DNA from: Candidatus Aminicenantes bacterium
Lineage (GTDB): Bacteria; Acidobacteriota; Aminicenantia; Aminicenantales; UBA4085
Direction: 5' to 3'
Assembly (NCBI GenBank): GCA_026393855.1
Contig: JAPKZJ010000097.1
Coordinates: forward strand, 1 to 36,733
Length of the DNA: 36,733 nt
The stretch's first letter is position 1. Each line of letters begins with the position of its first letter. The position numbers and the translations under genes are program-made. This document shows, one piece after another, positions 8,692-16,660 of the stretch. The notes under the pieces were generated by a model, which was not told the DNA's origin, did not search any database, and saw only the letters and a program-made list of their open reading frames with translations.

Positions 8692-11600
8692 ATGCCCCGT
8701 CGCCCCGCCGTCCTCTCCCTCGCCTTGATCGCCGCGCTGACGCTCGCAACCGCGATTCCCGCGGCCGCCCAGCCGGTCGACGGCAAATATTTTTCCGGCC
8801 TGCACTGGCGCTCGATCGGGCCGTTCCGCGGCGGCCGGACCCGAGCCGTGGCCGGCGTCCCGTCGCAGCCCAATGTCCTTTATATCGGCGTCTGCAACGG
8901 CGGCGTCTGGAAGACGACCGACTACGGCCGGACCTGGAAGCCGATCTTCGACGGCCAGCCGACCGGCTCGATCGGCGTCGTCGCGGTGGCGCCCTCCAAT
9001 CCCGACGTCGTCTACGTGGGTACCGGCGAGGGCCTGCAACGGCCCGACCTCTCGGTCGGCGACGGCGTCTATCGCTCCTCCGACGCGGGCCGGACCTGGA
9101 CGCATCTCGGACTGCGCGACGCCCAGCAGATTCCCCAGCTCATCATTGATCCGCGCGACCCCGACCGGCTGTTCGTCGCCGCGTTGGGCCATCCCTACGG
9201 CCCCAACGAGGAGCGGGGCATCTACCGCTCCACCGACGGCGGCCGGACCTTCGTCAAGGTCCTGGGCGGCGACGAGAACACGGGCGGATCCGAGCTGGCC
9301 TTCGATCCTTCCGACCCGTCGATCGTCTACGCCGGTCTCTGGGAATCCCGGCAGGGGCCGTGGGAGAACGCGGCCTGGAGCGGGGCCGGCGGCGGGCTTT
9401 ATAAATCGATCGACGGCGGTACGACCTGGCGGAAGCTCGCCATTTCCAGTGAAGAGGCTGCGGTCCAGGTGAACCTGGCGATCGCGCCCAGTTCTCCCAA
9501 GCGCCTTTACGCTTCGGTCGCCACCGCCCGCGGCACGGGCTTGTGGCGGTCCGAGGATGGCGGGGAGACATGGGTCCGCCCCTCCACCGACAACCGGCCG
9601 GCGGCCCGGATCGGCGGCGGCGACCTGCCGCGGATGGCCGTCCACCCCCGCGATCCCGACGTCGTGATCGTCGCCGGCACGGTGTCCTGGAAATCGACCG
9701 ACGCCGGCAAGACCTGGGTCGCTTTTAAGGGCGCGCCTGGCGGCGACGATTATCAGAACCTCTGGATCAACCCGAACAATCCGGACGTCATCCTGATCGC
9801 CTCCGACCAGGGCGCCGTCGTCACCGTCAACGGCGGCCAGAGCTGGAGCTCCTGGTACAACCAGCCGACCGCCCAGCTTTACCACGTCGCCGCCGATAAC
9901 GACTTCCCCTATAACGTTTACAGCGGGCAGCAGGAGAGCGGCTCGGTCGGCATCGCCAGTCGCGGCAATGACGGCCAAATCACCTTCCGCGAATGGCATC
10001 CGGTGGGTGTGGACGAATACGGCTATGTCGCGCCCGATCCGCTGGATTCCAACATCGTCTACGGCGGACGTAGCGTTACCCGCTACGACAAGCGGACAGG
10101 CCAGGTGCAGAACGTCGGCCCCCAGCCCGTGCGCGCCGCCGATACCCGGACCGTCCGGACCCAGCCGGTCGTGTTTTCCCCAGCCGATCCCCACGTCCTC
10201 TTTTTCGCCACGAATACCCTATGGCGCACGGCCGACGGGGGCCAAAGCTGGACTCACATCAGTCCGGACCTGACTCGGACCGAATGGGCCGTCCCAGCCG
10301 GCGTGGGCAAGTACAAGTCCGAGGCCAGCGCCCAGCCGGCGCGCAAAGGCGTCATTTACTCCATCGGCCCCTCGGCCCTCGACGTCAAGCGTATCTGGAT
10401 CGGCACCGACGACGGGCTTATCCATGTCACGGCGGACGGCGGCAAGACCTGGGCCGACGTGACGCCTCCCGCGATCGGGCCCTGGGCCAAGATCGCCATC
10501 ATCGAGGCCGGGCGCTTCGATCTTCAGACGGCCTTTGCCGCCGTCAATACGCTTCGGCTCGACGACATGAAGCCGCACATATTCAGGACCCATGACGGCG
10601 GCAAAACCTGGTCTCCGATCGTGAACGGCATCCCCGACGGGGCGCCGGTCAATGTCGTCCGGGAGGACCCCCGGCGGCGGGGCCTGCTGTTCGCCGGCAC
10701 CGAGCGCGAGATCTATGTCTCCTTCGACGACGGGGATCACTGGCAGTCCCTGCGGTTGAACATGCCGGCTACATCGATGCGCGACCTGATCGTCAAGGAC
10801 GACGACCTCGTCGTAGCCACTCACGGCCGGGGCTTTTGGATCCTCGACGACATCACTCCCCTGCGGCAGATGACCGCCGCCGCCCTGGCTGCGCCGGTTG
10901 CCCTCTTCAAGCCCCAGACCGCCGTTCGGGTGCGCTGGAATATGAATACCGACACGCCGTTGCCGCCCGACGAGCCGGCCGGCGAAAACCCGCCCGACGG
11001 GGCGGTCATCCACTACGCCATGAAGACGGACCTGGCGGGGCCCCTGACCCTCGAAATCCTCGACGCTAAAGGGACCCTCGTCCGCCGCTACGCGAGCACG
11101 GATACGATCGAGAAGATCGATCCGGCCACGACCCCCGTTCCCTATTACTGGTACCGGCCGCCGCAAAAGCTCGAAACGACCGCGGGCCTGCACCGGTTCA
11201 CTTGGGATATGCGCCACCAGCCGCTCGCGGGCGGCGGCGGACGCGGCGGCCTGCCCATCGCCGCCGTCGCCTTCAACACGGTCGCGGGATCCAATGCGAT
11301 CTGGGCAGCGCCCGGGGCATATACCGTCCGGCTGACCATCGACGGCAAGGCCTATACCCAACCCCTGGCTTTGATCATGGACCCGCGGGTGAAAACTCCG
11401 GCCGCCGACCTGGCCTGGGTTTTCGAGACGTCACGGACGCTTTATGACGGAGTCCTGGAAACGCAGGAGGCCCTGCGGCAGCTGCGGTCGATCCGGGCCC
11501 AGGTCGCGAAGATTCGCGGCGGCACCGTGCCTCCGGCATTGGGCGAGGCGCTGGCCGCGTTCGACAAGAAAGCAGCGGCGTTGGAAGGCTCGGCCGGCGG

Positions 11601-11871
11601 GACGGGCCAGCGCGGGGGCGGGGCTCCGGCTCCGGCCGCGGGCGCAGCGGACACGCTGTCCGGCGTCAGCGCCGGCCTGCCGTCCGTGATGGGCCTGCTG
11701 CAGGCCTCCGAAAGCACGCCCACGACTCAAGTCGCGGCGGCCGTCGCGGATCGGCTGCGGGCTTTGGGAGTCGTGCGCGGCGCCTGGCGCGCTTTCTCTA
11801 CGGCGGATTTGAACGCCCTCAATGCGTTGCTCAAGGCGGCCGGCCTGCCCGCCGTCGCGATCGCCCCTTGA
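8692..11871 (+). CDS. Large secreted BNR/Asp-box (sortilin VPS10-like) beta-propeller protein
   Basis: The protein has 1059 aa. The ATG at 8692 follows GGAG about 7 nt upstream and opens a signal peptide (MPRRPAVLSLALIAALTLA, then AAAQ). I count eleven Asp-box-like elements of the S-x-D-x-G-x-T-W type, for example TTDYGRTW, SSDAGRTW, STDGGRTF, SIDGGTTW, SEDGGETW, STDAGKTW, TADGGKTW and THDGGKTW. They imply one or two large propellers across about residues 30-740. Residues 740-960 look beta-rich (Ig-like). The C-terminal part is helical with a glycine- and alanine-rich linker near residue 980. Proteins of this build are common in Acidobacteriota and Bacteroidota and are annotated as glycosyl hydrolase BNR or WD40/YVTN-like. 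No sialidase arginine triad or other catalytic site can be assigned by eye. A periplasmic or surface binding role is plausible. Confidence 0.85.
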   Translation: MPRRPAVLSLALIAALTLATAIPAAAQPVDGKYFSGLHWRSIGPFRGGRTRAVAGVPSQPNVLYIGVCNGGVWKTTDYGRTWKPIFDGQPTGSIGVVAVAPSNPDVVYVGTGEGLQRPDLSVGDGVYRSSDAGRTWTHLGLRDAQQIPQLIIDPRDPDRLFVAALGHPYGPNEERGIYRSTDGGRTFVKVLGGDENTGGSELAFDPSDPSIVYAGLWESRQGPWENAAWSGAGGGLYKSIDGGTTWRKLAISSEEAAVQVNLAIAPSSPKRLYASVATARGTGLWRSEDGGETWVRPSTDNRPAARIGGGDLPRMAVHPRDPDVVIVAGTVSWKSTDAGKTWVAFKGAPGGDDYQNLWINPNNPDVILIASDQGAVVTVNGGQSWSSWYNQPTAQLYHVAADNDFPYNVYSGQQESGSVGIASRGNDGQITFREWHPVGVDEYGYVAPDPLDSNIVYGGRSVTRYDKRTGQVQNVGPQPVRAADTRTVRTQPVVFSPADPHVLFFATNTLWRTADGGQSWTHISPDLTRTEWAVPAGVGKYKSEASAQPARKGVIYSIGPSALDVKRIWIGTDDGLIHVTADGGKTWADVTPPAIGPWAKIAIIEAGRFDLQTAFAAVNTLRLDDMKPHIFRTHDGGKTWSPIVNGIPDGAPVNVVREDPRRRGLLFAGTEREIYVSFDDGDHWQSLRLNMPATSMRDLIVKDDDLVVATHGRGFWILDDITPLRQMTAAALAAPVALFKPQTAVRVRWNMNTDTPLPPDEPAGENPPDGAVIHYAMKTDLAGPLTLEILDAKGTLVRRYASTDTIEKIDPATTPVPYYWYRPPQKLETTAGLHRFTWDMRHQPLAGGGGRGGLPIAAVAFNTVAGSNAIWAAPGAYTVRLTIDGKAYTQPLALIMDPRVKTPAADLAWVFETSRTLYDGVLETQEALRQLRSIRAQVAKIRGGTVPPALGEALAAFDKKAAALEGSAGGTGQRGGGAPAPAAGAADTLSGVSAGLPSVMGLLQASESTPTTQVAAAVADRLRALGVVRGAWRAFSTADLNALNALLKAAGLPAVAIAP

Positions 11872-11917
11872 AAGAGCCGATGCTCTGGCGCGGAATGGAC
11901 CGACCGGGAGGATGGAA

Positions 11918-12352
11918 ATGATGAAGCTGGGGACGGTTTTGTTTCTGTTGTGCGGTGCGATCTTGGGGGCGGGCCACGTTGCCGCCGACATGGACGTCCG
12001 AAGGGGCGGCTCGCTTTGGGCCCGCATCGAGGCGGGCGGAGCCATCCGCATCGACGGCCGCCTGGCCGGATATTTCGAGGACGACGGGGCGGTCCGCAAG
12101 GACGGCTCGCTCGTGGGTAAGATCGAACCCGACGGCGCCATCCGCCGCGGCGGCAGCCTGGTCGGGGCGATCGAGCCGGACGGCACTTTTCGCCGGGGCG
12201 GGTCGATCATCGGCCGCATCGCGAGCGACGGGACGATCCGCAAGGACGGCTCGCTTTGGGGCTCGGTCTCCGAGTGCTGCAACGACCACGAGGCCATGCG
12301 CAAGGTGGCTGCCGTCCTTGTCTTTTTCGACGCGGGGTACTTCAAGGACTGA
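11918..12352 (+). CDS. Small secreted protein built from six exact 16-residue repeats
   Basis: The protein has 144 aa. GGAGG at 11907-11911 best serves ATG 11918; the adjacent ATG at 11921 and an ATG at 11912 are alternatives. A signal peptide (about residues 1-24) is followed by six in-register 16-residue repeats (residues 27-122) of pattern [VIF]-R-x-[GD]-G-[SR]-[LI]-x-[GA]-x-[IVF]-x-x-x-G-[AT]. The last copy degenerates to a C-C pair. A short helical tail (DHEAMRKVAAVLVFF) ends the protein. The repeat predicts a regular all-beta fold, each unit giving a strand pair with a turn at DG. It recalls the 4-fold beta-flower type of repeat protein, but that match is only by resemblance. It follows the BNR protein gene by 46 bp and may share its transcript. 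The function is unknown. Confidence 0.75.
   Translation: MMKLGTVLFLLCGAILGAGHVAADMDVRRGGSLWARIEAGGAIRIDGRLAGYFEDDGAVRKDGSLVGKIEPDGAIRRGGSLVGAIEPDGTFRRGGSIIGRIASDGTIRKDGSLWGSVSECCNDHEAMRKVAAVLVFFDAGYFKD
11996..12283 (+). repeat. Six tandem 48-bp in-frame coding repeats
   Basis: Six units of exactly 48 bp (16 codons) run without gaps inside the small secreted protein gene. The units differ in nucleotide sequence, so they are an old or selected protein repeat and not a recent slippage product. Units 3-5 are the most alike (D/GGS-hydrophobic-GxI at the same positions). Confidence 0.8.
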
Positions 12353-12353
12353 T

Positions 12354-12382
12354 TTGAAACATCGTCCGGGTTGTGATTAAAT
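12354..12382 (+). promoter_or_regulatory. Candidate promoter of the Ehr-type operon
   Basis: TTGAAA (12354-12359), a 17-bp spacer and TTAAAT (12377-12382) lie just after the stop of the repeat protein gene. The spacer ends in TGA, which makes this an extended -10 (TGn). The predicted transcript would have a 5' leader of about 50 nt before the regulator gene. No other promoter-like stretch is seen before 20369, so this probably drives the regulator and all six complex subunits. Confidence 0.5.
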
Positions 12383-12440
12383 CGGATCTTCCCTTCCGTT
12401 CTTCGGACGGCCATCTCCCAATCGGTATGGGGCAACAAGC

Positions 12441-13130
12441 TTGGATTTGAAGATCAAAGACATCGTCGATCTCCTGCAAATTCCGGAAAAGACGATCCGG
12501 CAGTGGGTCAAGGAAAACAAGATCCCCCACTATATCATTCACCATCAAGTCCGCTTCAACCGGACGGAGATCAACGAATGGATCCTCGACCGGAAGCCGG
12601 AGCTGGCCGCCAACCTCCTGGGGTTGAGCATCGCCGGCCGTCCGACCCGGCTGGCCGACCTCCTGCGCCAGGGCGGCATCCATTACGATCTGCCCGGCCG
12701 GACGGTCATGGAGATCCTGCCGGCGGCCATCGAGGCTATTCGGATGCCCGAGGGCCTATCCCGGCGGGATACCCTGGCCGCCCTGATCGATCGGGAGGAG
12801 CTGATGACGACGGCCATCGGCCGGGGCATCGCCATCCCTCATCCCCGCAACCCCCTCCTCGCCGACGGCGGCGATGCCCGGGTGGCGGTCTGCTTCCTCC
12901 GGGAGCCGGCGGATTTCGGAGCATTGGACGGCCGCCCTGTCCATACGCTGTTCCTCCTGCTGACCGACAGCCCGCGGCGGCATCTCGAGGTCCTGTCCAA
13001 GATCTCCTACCTCTGCCAGATTCCCGCCTTCCTGGCGCTCCTCGAATCCCGCCGTCCGGCCGAGGAGATCTTCGGATTCATCCAGGACCGCGAGCGCGAA
13101 TGGACGAAGCTGGAGGCCGGCCCGCGATGA
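12441..13130 (+). CDS. HTH-PTS EIIA (PtsN-like) fusion regulator
   Basis: The protein has 229 aa. The likely start is TTG at 12441, preceded by GGGG about 8 nt upstream; a second TTG at 12447 is possible and no ATG fits. Residues 1-52 form an excisionase/MerR-like winged helix (IKDIVDLLQIPEKTIRQWVK, then HHQVRFNRTEINEWI). Residues about 85-225 are a PTS EIIA domain of the fructose/nitrogen type with the phosphorylatable histidine in IAIPHPR (His134). It carries no transport domains, so it is a sensor and not a sugar permease part. The domain order suggests DNA binding tuned by PTS phosphorylation. The stop overlaps the start of the HyfB-like gene (ATGA), so the two are translationally coupled. 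I infer that it controls or senses for the membrane complex encoded downstream. Confidence 0.8.
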   Translation: MDLKIKDIVDLLQIPEKTIRQWVKENKIPHYIIHHQVRFNRTEINEWILDRKPELAANLLGLSIAGRPTRLADLLRQGGIHYDLPGRTVMEILPAAIEAIRMPEGLSRRDTLAALIDREELMTTAIGRGIAIPHPRNPLLADGGDARVAVCFLREPADFGALDGRPVHTLFLLLTDSPRRHLEVLSKISYLCQIPAFLALLESRRPAEEIFGFIQDREREWTKLEAGPR

Positions 13131-15106
13131 CCCTGTTTTTGGCCGGGACCGGACTTTTTCTCCTGGCGGGGATCGCCACTCTCTTCGTCGGTCCTTCCCG
13201 CAAAGGCCTGATTTTCGCGGGCGGAGCGGCCGCGGCCCAAGCCCTGCTCCTGCCCGCGGCGATCAAGGTTTTACTGGGGGGGGGCTCTCCGAGCGCGGCG
13301 GTCGAATTCTCGTTCCCCATCGGGCGGGCCGTCCTGCGGCTCGATCCGTTGGCCGCCTTTTTCGTGCTGATCGTCAGCCTGGGCGGTTTCCTGGCGGCGG
13401 TCTATTCGAAAGGGTATATGAAAGCCGAGTCCGGGGACCGGTCTTCGCTCTCGCGCTACTATCTGTTCATGGGACTCCTGATCGCTGCGATGCTGGTGGT
13501 CGTGACGGTCCAGAACGCCCTACTGTTTCTGATCGCCTGGGAAGTCATGTCGCTGGCCTCCTTCTTCCTGGTCGCGCACGAACACGCCAAGGACGAAGTC
13601 CGGCGGGCCGGCGTTTATTATCTCGTGGCCATGCAGGTCGGGGCGGCCTTTCTGATCGCCGCCTTCGTCTGGACCTCCAGCCTCTCCGGCAGTCTGGACT
13701 TCGCTTCGTTCGGCCCGGCCCTGGGCGGAGAGGGCTTGCTTCCGAGCCTTCTGTTCCTGCTGTTCTTCGTCGGATTCGGGACCAAAGCCGGCTTCGTTCC
13801 GTTCCATACCTGGCTGCCGCTGGCTCACCCGGCCGCGCCGACGGGCGTCTCGGCGCTGATGTCCGGGGTGATGATCAAGACCGGCATCTACGGCATCCTG
13901 CGCATCCTTCTCCTGGGCGGCGGCCGGAGCCTCGTCCTGGGCTATATCGTCCTGGCCGTCGGCATCGTATCGGGAATCTACGGGGTGATGAACGCTATCG
14001 CCCAGCACGACCTGAAACGGCTGCTGGCTTACCACAGTATCGAGAACATCGGCCTCATCGGCCTGGGCATCGGGATGGGCATGATCGGGCTGGCCGCCGG
14101 GCAGGAGGGGATCGCCGTGCTGGGGTTTTTCGGGGCGGTTCTCCACACTTTCAACCACTTCACGTTCAAGAGCCTGCTTTTCTACGGAGCCGGCGTCGTC
14201 TATTTAAAGACCCATACCCGGGACATCGACCGGCTGGGCGGGCTTGTCCGTGTCGTGCCGGTCACCTCGGCTCTTTTCCTGGTCGGGTCGCTGGCCATTT
14301 GTGGGCTCCCGCTCTTCAGCGGGTTTATCAGCGAGTTCGCCCTTTATTCCGGACTGATCCGGGGCTTGGCCTCCGGCCCCTTCCCGCGCTTCGCCGCCCT
14401 GGCCGGGTTGGCCGGCTTGGCCTTTATCGGTGTCATGGCCGTCCTTTGCTTCAGCAAGGTGTTCGGCATCGTCTTCCTCGGCTCGCCCCGGAGCGCCCGG
14501 GCCGAAACGCCCGGAGAGGGTTCCGGCTGGCTCGTAACGCCGATGGCCGTCCTGGCGGTCCTCATCGTCTTCGTCGGGATGCTGGCCCCGCTGGTGATCC
14601 CCCTCCTCGGCCCCGTCGTCCGGCCGATCGCCGCCGGGGGCGCGGACGGGGAATGGCTCCGGCTTGTCGACTTGTTCCGCCGCATCGCCCCGGCCTTGGC
14701 CGTCTTCGGCGGTTTGATCGTCTTTTTTATCGCCCTTCGCCGACTCTTGATCGGGACGAAGCCGGTTGCCGTTTTTAAAACCTGGGACTGCGGCTATCAA
14801 GCGGAAAGTCCCCGTTTCCAGTACACCGCCGGATCATTTGCCGCGCCGTTCCTGCGGCTGATCGCGCCGCTCGTCCCTACGCACCAGCACATTGCCCCGC
14901 CGGAAGGGTTGTTTCCCGCGGGGGCGGAGTACCGCAGCCACCCGTTGGACTTGGTCGAGATCCGTCTGATCCGGCCGCTCGTCGGAGTTATCCGTCGATT
15001 CTTGAAGCTCTTCACCTGGATCCAGACGGGACAGACGCAGAATTATATTCTCTACGGGCTGATCTTCCTCATCGTCCTGATCATTTGGATCATCGGAGTC
15101 CGTTGA
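13127..15106 (+). CDS. HyfB-like proton-conducting membrane subunit of Ehr-type complex
   Basis: The protein has 659 aa. It starts at the ATG overlapping the previous stop; the longer frame upstream is a shadow of the regulator gene. This is an antiporter-like (NuoL/M/N, Mrp) subunit with about 14-16 helices. Family marks are WEVMSLASFFLVAHE (conserved Glu in TM5), FGTKAGFVPFHTWLPLAHP followed by PTGVSALMSGVMIKTG (lysine and helix break), and HDLKRLLAYHSIENIG. The C-terminal TWDCGYQ motif, then a long loop and a final helix, is specific to the HyfB/HycC branch. It would move protons or sodium across the membrane, driven by electron transfer in the soluble arm. It is followed without a gap by the NuoH-like gene. 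Confidence 0.88.
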   Translation: MTLFLAGTGLFLLAGIATLFVGPSRKGLIFAGGAAAAQALLLPAAIKVLLGGGSPSAAVEFSFPIGRAVLRLDPLAAFFVLIVSLGGFLAAVYSKGYMKAESGDRSSLSRYYLFMGLLIAAMLVVVTVQNALLFLIAWEVMSLASFFLVAHEHAKDEVRRAGVYYLVAMQVGAAFLIAAFVWTSSLSGSLDFASFGPALGGEGLLPSLLFLLFFVGFGTKAGFVPFHTWLPLAHPAAPTGVSALMSGVMIKTGIYGILRILLLGGGRSLVLGYIVLAVGIVSGIYGVMNAIAQHDLKRLLAYHSIENIGLIGLGIGMGMIGLAAGQEGIAVLGFFGAVLHTFNHFTFKSLLFYGAGVVYLKTHTRDIDRLGGLVRVVPVTSALFLVGSLAICGLPLFSGFISEFALYSGLIRGLASGPFPRFAALAGLAGLAFIGVMAVLCFSKVFGIVFLGSPRSARAETPGEGSGWLVTPMAVLAVLIVFVGMLAPLVIPLLGPVVRPIAAGGADGEWLRLVDLFRRIAPALAVFGGLIVFFIALRRLLIGTKPVAVFKTWDCGYQAESPRFQYTAGSFAAPFLRLIAPLVPTHQHIAPPEGLFPAGAEYRSHPLDLVEIRLIRPLVGVIRRFLKLFTWIQTGQTQNYILYGLIFLIVLIIWIIGVR

Positions 15107-16024
15107 ATGAGCCACCTCCCCGGTTACCTCGTCCTGCTCGCGGCCTCGGTCCTCTTCACCGGCGTCGCGGGCCGGGTCAAAGCCTGGTGGGCCGGCCGTC
15201 GGGGGGCGCCTTTATTACAAGAGGTCTTCGATCTCCGCAAGCTCGTCCGTAAGGGCGAGGTGATCAGCCGGACGACGTCCTTCGTCTTCCGGTTGAACCC
15301 GCCCGTCCAGGTCGCAGCCGTCGCCTTCGCCGCCCTGCTCGTGCCTCTGCCCGGCCAGCCCTCGCTTCTCCATATCCCCGGCGACTTCGTCCTCTTTACT
15401 TATGCCTTCGGCCTGGCCAAGTTCATGGCCGTGATCGCGGCCTTGGACACGGGCAGCAGCTTCGAGGGGATGGGCGCCAGCCGCGAGGCCGCCTTCTCCA
15501 CCCTAGTCGAGCCGGCTTTCTTTATCCTCTTGGGTTCCCTGGCCCTGGTCACCGGCCGGACTTCGTTCGAAGCCATCTTTGCCCGACCCCACTACGGCAT
15601 CGGCAGCGCCGTCCTGGTCAAGGCCCTGGCCGCCTTGTCGTTCTTCATCATGCTCCTCGTGGAAGGATCCCGCGGACCGGTCGATGATCCGACGACCCAT
15701 CTGGAGCTGACCATGATTCACGAAGTCATGATCCTGGACTATTCCGGGCCCGACCTGGCTTTCCTTCTGTACGCGGCCGGGGCCAAGATGGTCCTGTTCG
15801 CCGTGCTGATCGCCGACCTGTTGATCCCCTCGACGATCGGCCCTGCGGCCGGAGCCCTGCTCTTGGGGGCCGCGCTCGGCCTGACGGCAGCGGCCGTCGG
15901 GCTGGTCGAGTCCCTCACCGCCCGAATCCGGATGACCCATGTGCCGCAGTTCGTGTTCCTCCTGACGGCCCTGGCCCTGACGGTGTTCGCCGTCCTCCTG
16001 TTTTCCCTGCGGAGAGGCTTCTGA
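15107..16024 (+). CDS. HyfC/HycD-like (NuoH-type) membrane subunit of Ehr-type complex
   Basis: The protein has 305 aa with about eight transmembrane helices. The ATG at 15107 directly follows the previous TGA. Diagnostic features are an N-terminal KAWWAGRRGAPLLQ segment (ubiquinone-pocket-like arginines) and EGSRGPVDDPTTHLELTMIHE. The latter corresponds to the NuoH loop with conserved acidic residues that join the electron-transfer arm to the ion channels. Its length matches HycD/HyfC. The stop overlaps the next start (TGATG). It acts as the membrane anchor beneath the HyfG- and HyfI-like proteins encoded at the end of the operon. Confidence 0.88.
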   Translation: MSHLPGYLVLLAASVLFTGVAGRVKAWWAGRRGAPLLQEVFDLRKLVRKGEVISRTTSFVFRLNPPVQVAAVAFAALLVPLPGQPSLLHIPGDFVLFTYAFGLAKFMAVIAALDTGSSFEGMGASREAAFSTLVEPAFFILLGSLALVTGRTSFEAIFARPHYGIGSAVLVKALAALSFFIMLLVEGSRGPVDDPTTHLELTMIHEVMILDYSGPDLAFLLYAAGAKMVLFAVLIADLLIPSTIGPAAGALLLGAALGLTAAAVGLVESLTARIRMTHVPQFVFLLTALALTVFAVLLFSLRRGF

Positions 16025-16659
16025 TGTGGGATCTATTCATCATCCTGTTCGGGGCGACCATCCTGTCGCTCTTCGCGGCCAGCCGGATCGAGTCCTTCAT
16101 CCGGGTTTTGGCCCTGCAGGGGCTTCTGCTTTTTTTACTGGTCGTCATCGACCTGCGGACCATCAACTGGCTGAGCATCGCTTTTCTGGTCCTGGAGACG
16201 CTGGTCGTCAAGACCATCGTCATCCCTCTGTTCCTGCTCCGGGTCATCCGGAGAAACGAGATCGGCCGCGAAGTCGATCCGCGCCGGCCCCAGTTCTTCC
16301 GGCTTCTGCTGGGCGGGTCGGTCTTCCTGTTCGGGTTCCTGGCCGCATCCTGGGCCGCCAAGACCGGCCCCATCGAGCAGCCGCTCTACTTCGGGATGTC
16401 CATCTCGATGATGATCGCCAGCCTGTTCCTGATCGTCGAGCGGCGCCGGATCATCCTCCATATTCTCTCCTTCATCACTTTGGAGAACGGCATTTTTCTC
16501 CTGTCCCTCTCGGTGGCCCACGAGATGCCCATGCTGATCAACCTGGGGGTTCTGCTGGACCTCTTCGTCGGCGTCTTTCTGCTGGTCCTCTTCTTTAATA
16601 CGATTCAGTCTCTGTACGACGGCGGGACGATCGACGTCCTGTCCAAGCTGAAGGATTGA
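16024..16659 (+). CDS. HyfE-like (NuoK-related) membrane subunit of Ehr-type complex
   Basis: The protein has 211 aa with six to seven helices and starts inside the previous stop (TGATG). HyfE proteins combine a NuoK-like core with extra helices, which fits this length. Visible family features include VLETLVVKTIVIPLFLLRVI near residues 57-76, with a glutamate and a lysine inside the membrane segment. SFITLENGIFLLSLS near residues 150-165 carries the typical NuoK-like in-membrane Glu. It belongs to the ion-translocating module between the HyfC- and HyfF-like subunits. No oddities are seen. Confidence 0.82.
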   Translation: MWDLFIILFGATILSLFAASRIESFIRVLALQGLLLFLLVVIDLRTINWLSIAFLVLETLVVKTIVIPLFLLRVIRRNEIGREVDPRRPQFFRLLLGGSVFLFGFLAASWAAKTGPIEQPLYFGMSISMMIASLFLIVERRRIILHILSFITLENGIFLLSLSVAHEMPMLINLGVLLDLFVGVFLLVLFFNTIQSLYDGGTIDVLSKLKD

Positions 16660-16660
16660 C

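Noticed and set aside
7557-8873. Minus-strand frame of 438 residues over the toroid gene
   Set aside because: The plus-strand gene has QW motifs, a ribosome binding site and correct codon bias, so this is a shadow.
8671-10194. Long minus-strand frame (507 residues) under the BNR gene
   Set aside because: Antisense shadow of a gene with signal peptide and Asp boxes; the translated sequence shows no domain.
10219-11361. Minus-strand frame of 380 residues
   Set aside because: Same reason: antisense shadow in GC-rich DNA.
11996-12283. CRISPR-like periodic repeat
   Set aside because: The 48-bp period is exactly 16 codons within an open frame; units vary and there are no spacers, so it is a protein repeat.
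12503-13126. Upstream extension of the HyfB-like frame
   Set aside because: It overlaps the HTH-EIIA gene in another frame and gives proline/arginine-rich shadow sequence; the real start is the ATG at 13127.
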